Source of the DNA: Daucus carota subsp. sativus
Taxonomy: Eukaryota; Streptophyta; Magnoliopsida; Apiales; Apiaceae
Direction: 5' to 3'
Length of the DNA: 64,000 bases
NCBI RefSeq assembly: GCF_001625215.2
Contig: NC_030387.2
Location: 26,672,517-26,736,516 of the forward strand
Positions 22,384-34,509 of this stretch are shown here, piece after piece. A program made the position numbers and the translations under genes. Position 1 is the first letter of the stretch; each line of letters starts with the position of its first letter. Under the pieces are notes generated by a model, which was given only the letters and a program-made list of their open reading frames with translations, was not told the origin of the DNA and did no database searches.

Positions 22384-25300
22384 ATGGCGTCGACTACGCG
22401 TTCTCGCATATCTGAGGATCAGTGGAAAGATTTGGATAGCAGGCTCAATGAGATCAGTTCATGTCATCGTTTGATCAAAGCTAGCAGTAATTCAATGGAG
22501 AATAAGTTGATAGGAAGAATTGATCAATTGGTCTCGTTAGTAACAAAATGTGATGCTAAAATTGAGTCATATACTGAGAAAATGGATGATCGAATCAAGA
22601 ATCATATGAATGGATTTCTTAAGAACAAAGGGTTAGAGAGAGTGGTTTCAAGAGATGGAGAGATGTTTGTGGATAGATCACCACTGTTACCTAATCCGGG
22701 AGAGAGAATGGGGGGTGGAGGATCAAATCACAAAGATGGTGAAAAATCTGGATCAAATGACAGAGGAGTAAAGGATAAGGGAAGCAGAGGAGGGTTGCAG
22801 CAGCCCAAGATTGAACTTACTTCATTTCAGGGGGAGGATCCAAGAAATTGGATTAGGAAGTGTAACAAATTCTTCACTCTTAATTTGGTAAGTGATATTC
22901 ACAGAATTGATTATGTAGAAATGTTTCTTGATGGTAAGGCTGAGGTTTGGTTTCAGAGTTTTAAGTTGGGGATGGGAAATGTTTCTTGGGATGATTTTTG
23001 TGAAGCAATTACTAAGAGATTTGGGAAAAAAGGGGGTATAGATGAACAAGAGGAATTTAATAAGTTGATTCAGGCAGGATCTGTACTGGAGTATGTGGAA
23101 AAGTTTGAAGAGCTTAAATCTGTACTGATCTGTAGAAATCCATAATTAGATGAAAAATATTTCATCTCAAGTTTCATATCTGGATTAAAAGCTGAGTTGA
23201 AACCAATGGTACGTTTAATGAAACCAAAGAGTCTGTTGGATGCAATTGAGGTGGCTCAATATCAAGAACAGACCATTGAAGTAATGGTGAGAAAGCATGA
23301 GGTCAAGAAGACTATTAGCAACATCAATGTAAAATGGAATTCCAGTGAAAAGAAGGGAAATGCAAAGTTGACAGAAGAAAAGAAGGAGGGGAGTATTAAA
23401 GATAATTTCAAGAAGATCTCACCTGAAGAGTTTCAGTACAGAAAGAATAATCACCTGTGTTACAAGTGTGGGGAAAAGTTTAGTCAAGGGCATCAATGCA
23501 AAAACCAGCAGTATACATTTATGCTGTTAGAATAGGGAGAGAAAGATGAATTGGAAGAAATGATAGAGGAAGGAGGAGAGGGTACTGTGGCAGAGGTATC
23601 ATTGAATGCCTTGTCAGAAAAAATGGCAAGGAAAACTATCACTCTGGAGGGAACTATTCAAGGCAATAGAGTACAGATGTTAACTGATACAGGTAGTTCT
23701 CTTAGTTTTATTGACAGTACTGTAGTAACAAGAATTGGTTTACTGAAGCAGGATTGCAGTCCAGTTACTGTCAAATTAGCAGATGGGAGGACTGTAGTCA
23801 GTTCTTTTTATGTTCCTAGAGTGAAGTGGAGAATTCAACAATATGAATTTGAATTTGATTTGAGGGTCATAGATATTGCTGGTTGGGACATGATTATAGG
23901 AGTGGATTGGTTGGAGCAGTTCAGTCCTATAATGTTTGATTTTAAGAAGCTATATCTGAAGTTAAATGCAGATTCAGAAAATGGAGATCAGATGTTGTTA
24001 AATGGAAGGGTGGAGTCAGCAACCATACAATTAGTTAGAGGGAAAGAATTGCAAGTGATGAATAAGAAACTGGCTCAACAGGCATTAAGGGAGAATGTGT
24101 GTGTTGCAGAAAATATCAAGGAGTATCCTGGAAAAATCAATGAGATATTACAGCAGTTTTCAAGAGTTTTTGAAGTACCAGTGGGACTACCTCCTAACAG
24201 GAATGTGGATCATGAAATACCATTATTAGAAGGATCAGTTCCATTCAAGATGAAACCATACAGATATCCACATTCACAGAAGACAGAGATTGAAGCTCAA
24301 GTGCAGCAAATGTTAGAGAGTGGAACCATCAGACCAAGCAACAGTCCATTTGCTTCTCCTGTGATTTTGGTAAGGAAAAAAGATGATACTTGGAGATTTT
24401 GTGTAGATTGCAGACATTTGAATAAACTCACAATTAAGGATAAATTTCCTATCCCAAATATTGATGAGTTACTAGATGAATTGCTGGGGCAAAATTATTT
24501 TCTAAGCTTAACTTAAGATCAGGATACCATCAAATACTGGTGAAGCCCACAGACACATTCAAAACTGCATTTCAGACCCATCATGGGCATTTTGAATTTG
24601 TGGTTATGCCATTTGGTTTAACTAATGCTCCTGCAACATTTCAAGGATTAATGAATCAAGTTTTTAAGCACATGTTGAGGAAATTTGTATTGGTTTTCTT
24701 TGATGATATACTGGTTTATAGTGCTAATTTGGAAGATCATGAAAAGCATTTAGCAACAGTATTGGCATTGTTACAAGAAAACCAGTTATATGCTAAAATG
24801 TCAAAATGTAGCTTTGCAGTAGATTCAGTGGAGAATTTGGGTCATTTAATTTCTGGAAATGGAGTTAGTATGGACCCTGCAAAAATAGACAGTATTGTGA
24901 AGTGGCCTATTCCAGATTCAGTCAAAACATTGAGGGGGTTTTTGGGATTATCTGGATATTACAGAAGGTTTATTAAAGGTTATGGAATTCTCACCAGACC
25001 TTTGACTGATTTGTTAAAAAAAGATAATTTTCAGTGGGGGCAAGAAGCTACAGAAGCATTCCAGACATTAAAAACAAAGTTGTGTGAGGCTCCAGTATTG
25101 GCAATGCCAGATTTTGAAGTCCTTTTTGTAGTAGAAACAGATGCTTGTGCCACAGGGATGGGAGCTGTGCTGATGCAAAAAGGAAGGCCTATTTCCTATT
25201 TGAGTAAAGCTTTTAACAAGAAAAATAAAGGGTGTTCAGTTTATGAAAAAGAGTTACTGGCTTTAGTACTTGCTGTCACCAAATGGAGACATTATCTGGT

Positions 25301-26954
25301 GGGGCATCACTTTGTCATCAAAACTGATCATCAGTCATTAAAGTATCTACTGGAACAGCCTTTGCATATTTCTTTGCAATACAGGTGGTTATCAAAGATG
25401 CTTGGTATGGACTATGAAATACAATACAAAAGAGGGAGTGAGAACATAGCAGCAGATGCACTATCCAGAGTAATAAGTGATCAGTCTGCAGAAGTTAATG
25501 TAGCTGCAATTTCTGAGGTCCAGCCTGTGTGGCTACAGCAGTTGGGGGAAAGTTATGAAGGGGATGAAGAGTGCCAGCAGTTGATGTCAAAGTTAGTATT
25601 AGCACCTGATGACAATTCAGAGTATCAGTTTGTCCAAGGGATATTAAAGAGGAAAAACAAAATCTATTTGGGAAAGGGAGGCAGTGTCAGGAGTAAAGTC
25701 ATTGAAGCCTTACATAATTCTGCCTTGGGTGGTCATTCAGGACAAACAGCATGTTTACAGCGTATACAAATGTTATTTTACTGGCCAAAGATGAAACAAG
25801 ATGTGGTGGAATGGATTAAAAAATGTGAGATCTGTCAGAGATACAAAAATGAGCATCTCATGTCTCCTGGACTACTGCAGCCACTACAAATTCCAAATAG
25901 TACATGGAGACATATTTCTATGGATTTTGTAGAGAAACTTCCAATATCAGAAGGGGCAGATACAATATTAGTGGTGATTGATTGACTTTCAAAATATGGA
26001 CATTTCATTCCATTAAGTCATCCTTTCACAGCTGAAATGGTAGCTTCTATATTTTTGGATAACATCTTTAAGCTGCATGGATTGCCAGACACAATAGTAT
26101 GTGACAGAGATAAGATATTTACCAGTGTGTTTTGGAAATCTTTGTTTGAGAAGCTGGGGGTTACATTGAATTTTACATCTGCATACCACCCCCAGAGTGA
26201 TGGTCAGACTGAACGTTTAAACCAATGTTTGGAGGCATATCTCAGGTGTTTTTCTGGTGACAGGCCTGCTAGTTGGAAGAAGTTGTTGAGTTTAGCTGAG
26301 TATTGGTACAATACAAGCTTCCATGCTAGTTTGGGCATTACTCCATATAAAGCATTATATGGAACAAAACCAGTTCCTTTGAATCTGGGAACACTACAAG
26401 ACATGATTATTCCAGCAGCTCAAGATTTATTGGTGCAAAGGGAGAGTGTTATGAAGCAATTGCAGGAAAATTTAGTGAAAGCACAGCAAAGAATGAAGTA
26501 CTATGCTGATCAAAAGAGAACAGAAAGAGCATTCAAGCAAGGTGATTGGGTATTTCTCAAGTTGCAACCTTATAGGCAACAATCTGTAGTGGGGAGAATC
26601 TCTTTCAAATTATCAGCTAGGTTCTTTGGACCATTTCAAGTGGAGGAGAAGATAGGAGAAGTCGCTTACAAATTAAAGTTACCACCTCACTCGAAGATTC
26701 ATCCAGTATTTCATGTGTCATTACTCAAGAAGTTTGTGGGAAACACTCCTATTACAGTGGGAGATTTACCAGATTATGATAAAGAGGAGGTGCTGATATT
26801 AGAACCTGAGAAAGTGATGCAAAGAAGACAGGTTGAAAGGGGAGGGAAGGATGTTAAGCAATGGTTGATTAAATGGAAGAATTTGGACAGTTCGGAAGCA
26901 TCATGGGAGGATTGTAGTTTCATAAGAGTTCAGTTTCCTCAGTTTCAAGCTTGA
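22384..26954 (+). pseudogene. Broken gag-pol of the gypsy element
   Basis: The frame starts at the ATG of MASTTRSRISEDQW. Gag contains NWIRKCNKFF and a CCHC knuckle (CYKCGEKFSQGHQC, about 23458-23499). An aspartic protease (LTDTGSSLSFID, about 23681) follows, then RT with its FDDILVYS core near 24699. RNase H comes next (VVETDACATGMGAVLMQ, about 25128), then integrase with an HHCC finger (about 25720-25840) and DDE region (AYHPQSDGQTERLNQ), and a C-terminal chromodomain (about 26800-26954). Breaks: a TAA stop at 23143-23145, a TAG at 23533-23535, a one-base frameshift near 24500, and a TGA at 25983-25985. The first and last stops are explained by single C-to-T changes. It cannot make a full polyprotein. 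Confidence 0.92.
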
Positions 26955-26983
26955 GGACAAGCTTGGTTTTAAGGAAGGGCAAA

Positions 26984-27211
26984 TGTCAAGGGCGGGAAGT
27001 CTGATTAGTTAGGAAATTCTGTTAGTCAGTTACTGGTAGTTCAAACAGTTAGGGGAGAGTGCAGACTAGAGAATAGCTATTAATACTGAGTTGGAGAGAT
27101 GGGAGAGTAACTTTGGAGTTCATTGTATTCATTCTGTTTTCTCTTGTGAAACAGTTCTGTTCTTCCTCATTTCTTGTACTTTTCTGTGATCAATTTACGT
27201 TTATCGTTACA
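26984..27211 (+). repeat. 3' LTR of the gypsy element (228 bp)
   Basis: It has the same ends as the 5' LTR and is preceded by a purine-rich tract (AAGGAAGGGCAAA). It contains the 20-bp stretch missing from the 5' copy, around 27099-27118. Confidence 0.93.
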
Positions 27212-27496
27212 TTTTATAGTCCAAACTTAATTATAGTCCATAAACGGCCCATTAACTCATTTAATTTTAAAACAAAGTAACGGTGTATCATGACATTAAT
27301 CGTTCCATTAATTTAGGTGTTTGGTAACAGTTGCCTCAGTGAGTTAAGTAGTTTCTTTCTCATTTTCTTCTTCACCGGTGTCTCAAGCGTTCTTGAGGAT
27401 TGTGTCGACTATCAGGTATTCTTTGGTCTTTAATCTGCTGTATTGTTTATAGCTCATTTCTGATTACTGATTTAGTGATTGTTTTTTGACCTAGTG

Positions 27497-27861
27497 ATGG
27501 AGTCATCTGGTTTGGTACTTGAGAAATTTGTGAAGTTTGTCACAGAGCACGATGTCTTATCCGATGATATGGTTAGTTTTGTGTCTCATTCCGTTGTCTT
27601 TAGATCGCTAAGTTCTCTTTTCCCATGTATCATACCCATTTTTGACATGCATTTTATTTCTAGCGTCTTTCACTTCGTTTTCGTTTGAAAAATGGTGATC
27701 ATCTTGGTGAGAAAATTTGTTTAAAGTTCGGAAATGGTTATTGTCTGGAAGTGACCTATAATAAGTTTTTGGGGAAATTGCTTGGTGTTAAAACAATATA
27801 TGATGATCTTGACAAATGGGATTGTATTTGTAAGAAATATGAAAATAAGGACATGAGTTAA
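27497..27861 (+). CDS. Small two-exon gene, possible B3-like fragment
   Basis: Exons 27497-27571 and 27664-27861 join at a GT-AG intron without changing phase, giving 90 residues. The N part is MESSGLVLEKFVKFVTEHDV. The second exon reads LRFRLKNGDHLGEKICLKFG and goes on to a YDDLDKWD end. The alternation of short beta-like segments resembles the end of plant B3 DNA-binding domains, but it is too short for a whole domain and I am not sure. A leader with a possible intron donor (CAGGTATTC near 27416) lies upstream. It could be a real small gene or a gene fragment. Confidence 0.35.
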
Positions 27862-28275
27862 ATGTAGAGTCAGACCAACAGTGATTATAGTACTTGAAGA
27901 TCTTCAAATTGGGCCAAGATATATTTGTTGGCTATATTTGCCAAGAAAATTTTCATGAAATGCTAGCAAGCTGTGTTCATCTAGGCCTAACTGCAAACTC
28001 TAGCCGCAGTCTACAGTCATTTACACGTGGGTGACGCCTCTCTTTTACAGTCATTTATTTTTACATACTCCTATTTTGCATTAAACCATTTGAGTGAAAC
28101 ATGCAAATAAATTAGCATATAAGAATGTGTGTACAGAACAATCTAAAACCAACACAATTCAAATATCCACCGCTTCAAAGTCTTATCTCTGGTCTCACAT
28201 AACTCTCGTTCTCTCTGAAACTTTTCTCCTTTCTCCTTTCTCCTTCTTAGTTACTCTTCTTATTCTTCTAATAGA

Positions 28276-28375
28276 CAAACAAGAAACTTTTTCATCATTT
28301 TTTTCTCATGGACAAACAAGAAACTTTTTCATCATTTTATTCTCATGGATAAACAAGAAACTTTTTCATCATTTT
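28276..28375 (+). repeat. Minisatellite, three units of about 33-37 bp
   Basis: The unit ACAAGAAACTTTTTCATCAT, with a TTCTCATGG linker, occurs three times in a row with small changes. Confidence 0.8.
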
Positions 28376-28429
28376 CAAGGAGAAGACAAATCAGTGGTGG
28401 TGGCGGCGGTGAGAGCTGATAGCGGGCGC

Positions 28430-28550
28430 GGTGGTGATGGTTTTGGTTGGAGAAGGAACAGTGGTGGTTGCGGGCGCAGTGATGATGGTTTCGGTTGGAG
28501 AAGGAGCGGTGATAGCGGGTGCGGTAGTGATGGTTTTGGTTGGAGAAAAA
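28430..28550 (+). repeat. GGTGATGGTTTTGGTTGGAG repeat, three units
   Basis: Three copies of the word GATGGTTTYGGTTGGAGAA sit 36-60 bp apart in a GC-richer patch. In one frame they give repeated DGFGWRR. Stops and the absence of any flanking gene structure argue against a real coding exon. Confidence 0.6.
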
Positions 28551-31173
28551 ATCATTTCGGAAGTGCTTAGAAAGATTCAGTGTGTTTTCAACTTTTGCAT
28601 CGTTCTCAAGGAAGCCGGAGCCAGAGTCAGAACCGAAGTCGCACCGTATAGTGCAATTGAGTCCTTGTATTAGACATTTGTAGAAGGAGACATTAAGCTG
28701 CGGGCATTCAACAGAAAAATGGGGGAGGGAACATTATTCAGATATGAAATATGATAGAACAAGGGTCGACAACAAAGAAGGAATGTACTTATACAAAGTT
28801 TGATCATGCAGTTTTTCTGTTAAGATCTCTCCGTTTAAAAAAAATTGAAAAAAAATAAAAATATGATCAAAGAGCTGTACAAAGGGTTTCACAAAGGTAA
28901 ATCTAAGTTAGCAGTAGTCACTGAGCTTCAAGCCTTGTTTAGGGGTAAACCTCATTTGAGACAGAAAGTGAGAATTGAATGAAATGAATATATGGTAAGT
29001 CTCTATTACTTCATTAACTTTGAGTGATCAACTAGTTTTTCAAATTAAAGAAGAGTATTAGATTTTGAGGAAAAACAACAAACTCCGTAAAAAATTACAT
29101 AATTTGAAAATGAAAATTTTGTTTTATGTGTTAGCATTTTAATATTGATCATTCTGATCAAGATGGACATGGCTTATTTATGTTGTGCAACGATAAATAA
29201 TTACCATTGAAGAATTTTCCAATGGTAAATATTTATGTTGTTCAACGGTAAATATAATTTTCCAGATTAAAGTATATAAAAACATAAACACGAACTAGGT
29301 TTGTCGGTTGAAGAATATATGGAGTAATCTCGATATTATTCGCCACTATGTTGCAGTGTGCTAGCCTAGGAAGTATTGATCAAAAACAATATTATACATT
29401 TGTTAGTAGTGGTGAACTTAACACTAAAAATTCATTTGATAGCACCACTATAACAAAGAAACTTAAATGCACCTCTTGATATGAATCAACCAATCCCTAT
29501 CAAAGTAATTTGTCAATGTAACAGAACATTTATGCATCAGGAGTGAAATCTGATATACATTTGAGTGGGAAAATAGAAATTTGGTATATAAAGTTCCATC
29601 TAGAACAAATGTTAGAATTGATTTTTGTCATACACTGAAAGCTCCACGTACATTCTATTATCTAACCAAAGATATATGAAACATCTTATTAATTATATTG
29701 CAAAACATCTTCAATTTGGTTTTTATGAGAAAAAAGAAAATGCGGCCAATCAAAATTGCACAAACCAAAAAAGAAGGAAGAACCGAATGACGAAGGATTT
29801 CAAAGAGTGAGACGCTAAGGAAGATGAGAAAATTCGAAATTATATTGTTATATGTAGTTTCGTTGTTGTTTAAGGGTGCTTTAGTTTATTTTATTACTTA
29901 ATTTCATTATTATTCTAGAATGTTATTGCTATAAGTTTTTTCTTCGACATGTTTTTATTCCTTGAGATGTTACTATAGTTTAGTTTAGTTACAACAAGCC
30001 ACTAGTATTCAGGTGAAAATCTTAGTGAAAAAACTTTTATATATGCTCTACCTTGTATGATAAAATCTGGGAGCTAACTACGTGATGTTAAAATATAGGG
30101 GCATTCTACTTGATTTTATTATCAAAAATTTCAATGAATTAAAATTCCCTGTTAGTCTAGGCTCCAGGCCTCCAGCCGTCGGGTGTTGACTCCAAGTGTC
30201 ACTATTTAACGGCAAAAGACCTCTATCGTCATTTTGTGAAAAAATGGCCCTAACTGTCATTTCAAAGCGCAACTTCGTTTTGTGTTTTCAGTTGAAAACG
30301 CAACTTCAAGTCGTTTTTCCCTCACAAAAATCAAAATGCAACTTTAAGTCATGTTTTGAAGTGACAGCCGGGGTCTTTTTTTTCCAGAAAATGGCATTGA
30401 GACCCATTTGGCTTAAAATAATGGCTTTTTGAACCTTTTATTCCAGCGGTCCAGGTCATTTAAGTTATTGAGCACTCTGATGATATTAACGCTCATGGTA
30501 CCACAGAAGTATTCATAATACACATACATTGACATTTTACTAAGACGAACATCCTTGTTAGTTTTATTTGCTGTTATGAACTTCCTTTCCAATTTATTTT
30601 TGTTTATTTCTTGTAATGACTCTTTACGTTGTATCTACCAATGCCCGCCTTAAAATTTGAATCATCATTCTCGGACAAAGAATCAATTACATGCGAGATT
30701 GGCATGCATTTGTGCTAATTCTCGCGTCCTCTGTATTCCACAACTCATACCTGGCTACCTAGATAATCTAGAGCCTACAATTCCCATATAATGCTTTCCA
30801 ATTAGTCAAGAAAGCACACAACATACATTAAAGCAAATAGTTGAAAAAGATACCAATTTATATACAAATTGTTTGTTTCAGATAACAAGACTACATGATT
30901 TGAAGTTGCAAGAACTTGTTACAAGCTTAAAATGGTAGGTAAAAAGTATTTCCTCAACACATACAACCTTAAAACTCAAGAATGCTTCATCACTTGATTC
31001 ATAGTGTACATAAACTTAGACTTTACAATTCTACAACATATATCATGACATTCATACTTATAAATCAAATTGGAAACATAATGATCTCCAGGATACCGTG
31101 GTCAATTTGAAAAGAGTGTCGTGATAAATAGTGTGACAATTAGTGTTACTTGAAAAGAATGTCACAATAAATA

Positions 31174-31830
31174 TTCCCTCGTCCCTATTTAGTTATCCAC
31201 TTTGTAAAAAATAATTGTCCACAAATAATTGTTTCATTTGCAATTTCAAAGCATTTTTTAACACATTTTTCCTAAGTTACCCCTAGATTCCATGTTTCAA
31301 TATTTGACTTTACAATTACTCCCACCAATCTATGCAATAATTATGGGCAAATATGGAAACAAATTTTATGATTTAATACTCCTTAATATATGTGTTTTTT
31401 TTTTTGCAAAGGTCTAGTGTGTGCCCATGACACATGCTAAGCACTAAAATTTAGATGTTTTTGATTGATGTGTTTGTTGTAAATGCATGGGGTCCACCAT
31501 TATTAAGGAGTGTAAGTCGATCAAAACAAGAGAAATTTATCAAATTTTGTGCTTAATGTGTGCCCATGGCATACTATAGGAAAACCGTTTTTCCAAGTGG
31601 ACAAATAAAAAGAGACAGAGGGAGTATTAAGGAGCATTAGAATATAAAATTTGTTTCCATGTTTGCTTATGTATTGATAGGTGGGAATAATTGTAAGTCA
31701 AACATTGAAACTTGAAATCTAGAGATAAGTTACGAAAATATGTTAAAAAATGTTTTGAAATTTCAAATGACACGATTATTTAGGGACAATTTTTTTTATA
31801 AAGCGGACAACTAGATAGAAATGGAAGGAT
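31174..31830. mobile_element. Stowaway-like foldback element with a nested MITE
   Basis: Arms of about 200 bp are inverted copies of each other. The left starts TCCCTCGTCCCTATTTAG and the right ends TAGAAATGGAAGGA; TA flanks both sides. Inside, at about 31415-31576, a second inverted-repeat element begins TAGTGTGTGCCCATG and ends CATGGCATACTA. A further Stowaway-type end (GAGACAGAGGGAGTA) at about 31611-31627 indicates more than one insertion. Confidence 0.6.
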
Positions 31831-32180
31831 TATGTGTGTTTTTTACAAAATAAATAACTAAAAAAAAATTCTGTAAAAAAAAACTAAAAAGAGACGGATG
31901 GTGTAACAAAGTGTCGTGCGAGATATTATAACCGGCACCTTAAAGAACAATCCCATTCAGAAAAATCTCGATCTGCTCTTGGCGTGTTCAACCATTTTCA
32001 ATTTTTAATTAGCACCATAAATATAAAATAAGAATCAATTCATTTTCTAAAAGACAAAAAGGGGAGAAAGGGAATAAAAGCATATATATTGTACATGCAG
32101 GGAAAAAGAAAAGAAATTTACATCAACGCGTAATCAAACGTGTTATCCATACATTACCCTTATATCTACACATCTTCCAC

Positions 32181-33316
32181 CTATATATACCAAATCTTTG
32201 ACTTCTCTACAGGTAATTTCTGTTGCTTCTATCCTAATTCACATACATAGCTCTCAAGAACATCTTTAAGTTTCGTATTTAGGTAAGCCTTGTCTTTGTT
32301 CATGATCTGTATGCATATGTTTTGTTTGTTGTTTGTGATCTTGAAAAGGGGTTAATTTTATGTGGGTAATTATTATTTTTAATGTATGTGCTAGTATTAA
32401 TCTTTTTTGGATTGATGGTTAATGGATTTTGTGATGTTTGGTTGGGTGTTGTTAGGGCTTAATACATGCAAGAATTTTATTTTTAGCATGCCCATCTTTT
32501 GTGATCCTTGTTCTTGAATTGATGTGATATTTATGTGGTTTTGGCTATTGTATCTGTATGGGATTAAGTAATTTTTAATTTTATGAAGATGGTAGAGCGG
32601 ATTGTATGTTATCCGTGTTTGTGCAGATTTCTTGATGATGATCATCATTAAGGAATAAACAAAAAAAGGAATACGATTTGCTTATGTTTCTCGAGAATTT
32701 TTGATCTTGTTTGTGCCCAAAAAGGGGAAGATGTCTTGTAGATTTGCTATGGAGAGAATTTTTATTGTGTCGATGACCAAATGATTAGATCACAAGAACT
32801 TCTTTATAACTTTATTAGGAGGAACTAGTACTTACAATTCTGATAAATGATGCATGTTGGATTTCTGACTGGTTTGATAATAACTCAGATTCATATGTTT
32901 TGATATTGTTTTTGCTATGATAATAATGAACCATCAAGTTTTTTTAAGTATTCGCCTCCTCTGTATCAATTGTAAAATTGTAGATGCACTCTGCAGAGTT
33001 CACCTTCTGTTTAATGAAAACGAAAAAGGGCATGATAGTTTACCTTCTGTTAAAGCACAGTATATGTTTTGGTTGCATATACTAGCTCTGTATGTAATGC
33101 TAATTGTAGGAATTTTAACAAACCTTAAAATGAGACGTGGATGATGGAACCACTTGCCTTCTTATCCAGTTTTTCTCGATGTGTGTGTTATAATACATAT
33201 TTAATTGAAAGTTCTTATCCCTATTTGCTACTACTATCTTATCTGAAACCTGTATCTTCCTTTGCTCACTCCCTCTTATTTGCAGCTTTTTGTAGTTGAA
33301 CCTTGCGTTTAGCAGA
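32181..33316 (+). promoter_or_regulatory. Core promoter and leader intron of the GYPP-repeat gene
   Basis: A TATA-like CTATATATACC at about 32181-32191 is followed by a leader. A leader intron then runs from 32283 (AG|GTAAGCC) to 33285 (TTTGCAG), about 1.0 kb and T-rich. Long first introns in the leader often raise expression in plants; that role is inference here. Confidence 0.6.
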
Positions 33317-34195
33317 ATGGATGGTGGAGATCATCATAACAATGACAAAGACAAAGACAAGGGTCTGATGTCATCTCTTGCTGGATATGCTGCTGGACAC
33401 TACGGACAGCATGGACACTACCCTCCCGGGGCTTACCCTCCTCCTGGGGCATACCCTCATCAAGGATATCCTCCTCAGGGATATCCACCTGCTGGATATC
33501 CTCCACAAGGATACCCACCTGCTGGTTACCCTCCTTCAGGTGGATATCCACCACACGGATATCCTCCAGCTGGATATCCGCCAGCAGGTTATCCTGCTCC
33601 ATCAGCTTCACATCATACAGGTAGATCTGCAACACTTTTGAAATTTCTATTATTCCGTAGTTGATTCTATAATTTTTTTAATAAGTGCTTGTTTGATTTT
33701 TATCAAGACAATATGATTATCTTACTTTTTGTTGTAAACCGCCATCTTCACCTCATTGATCAAGTTAAATTAAACTAAAGTAGTTCTGTATCGTTATCTT
33801 TCATTTTACAATTTAAGGGAACATATGTTTCATTTGCTAGATACCGACCCTATTAATTGAAGCATGAAAAAGGGGCCAAGGGAGTATGCTTCAATGTTCA
33901 TTAGCATTTGTCATTATCTATTATTTTGTTCTTGTTTTAGCTAAATAAAAATATATCATTCTTGACTTTTTCAGGACACGGAATGGGCATGGGTGGAATG
34001 TTAGCCGGAGGGGCCGCTGCTGCGGCTGCTGCTTATGGAGCTCATCATCTGACACATGGCCATATGGGGCATCATGGATATTATGGACATCACGGAAAGT
34101 TCAAGCATGGCAAATTTAAGCATGGGAAGTTTGGAAAGCGCTGGAAGGGTGGCCATGGAATGTTTGGAAAACACAAGCATAAGTTTTTCAAGTGA
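33317..34195 (+). CDS. Glycine/proline-rich protein with GYPP repeats (GPRP), two exons
   Basis: Exons 33317-33620 and 33975-34195 give 174 residues. The start follows the leader-intron acceptor and opens with the acidic/basic MDGGDHHNNDKDKDKGLMSS. About residues 30-95 are a run of YPPxG units (GYPPQGYPPAGYPPQGYPPA). Exon 2 encodes a hydrophobic alanine-rich core (GGMLAGGAAAAAAAYGAHHL) and a His/Lys/Gly tail ending in KHKHKFFK. This domain order is that of the small plant GPRP family (Arabidopsis At5g17650 type). Its biochemical role is not settled; the alanine core may bind membranes. The gene is intact. A decayed partial copy of exon 2 lies 0.3-0.7 kb downstream. Confidence 0.88.
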
Positions 34196-34317
34196 TCAAT
34201 GCCTTTAAAGTATCTCCTGTTTCTGGAACCAGCTTTGACTTCACTTCTATTCTCAGTTCCTTTTCATTTCTTTGCATATTAGTATTGCAGGATGAGGATC
34301 TTATTACTTTTGCTATA

Positions 34318-34440
34318 ATAACAGCTTCTGACTGGTGTTGCCTATGTATAAAGTCTATATAACAGCTATTGACTGGTGTGCTTCTGTGTAAAATCTAGTA
34401 CTTACGATAACAGCTTCTGACTGGTATTTGTGTTGACTGG
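34318..34440 (+). repeat. Downstream repeat around ACAGCTTCTGACTGGT, three units
   Basis: The word ATAACAGCTTCTGACTGGT and close variants occur three times at spacings of about 45-55 bp just after the GYPP gene, probably in its 3' region. Confidence 0.7.
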
Positions 34441-34509
34441 TATTTGTGTGTGTATGTGAATTGAGTTTAAATTGAAAGGTTATGTTTTACACCCCAATGT
34501 CATATTGAT

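Larger units (their letters stand above)
22143..27211 (+). mobile_element. Ty3/gypsy LTR retrotransposon with chromodomain (Reina-like), defective
   Basis: The element is 5,069 bp and flanked by the 5-bp target duplication TTTTA (22138-22142 and 27212-27216). Short LTRs, TG...CA ended, lie at 22143-22350 and 26984-27211. The primer site TGGTATCAGAGC is at 22353-22364, just inside the 5' LTR. The domain order gag, protease, RT, RNase H, integrase, chromodomain defines a gypsy chromovirus. The short LTRs and roughly 5-kb length suggest the Reina clade (inference). Three stops and one frameshift break the coding region. Apart from a 20-bp indel the LTRs differ at two sites I noticed. Confidence 0.93.
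27862..31173. other. Intergenic DNA, no supported gene
   Basis: Repeats at 28276-28550 are listed separately. A region near 30170-30440 with recurring CGCAACTTCAAGTC-like words looks like an old dispersed repeat. Open frames at 28094-28673, 29625-29810 and 30196-30432 lack domains or codon character. I see no RNA gene. Confidence 0.5.

Noticed and set aside
28094-28673. Gly/Trp-repeat frame DGFGWRR
   Set aside because: It arises from a short DNA repeat, has no conserved start region or splice context, and another overlapping frame is equally open.
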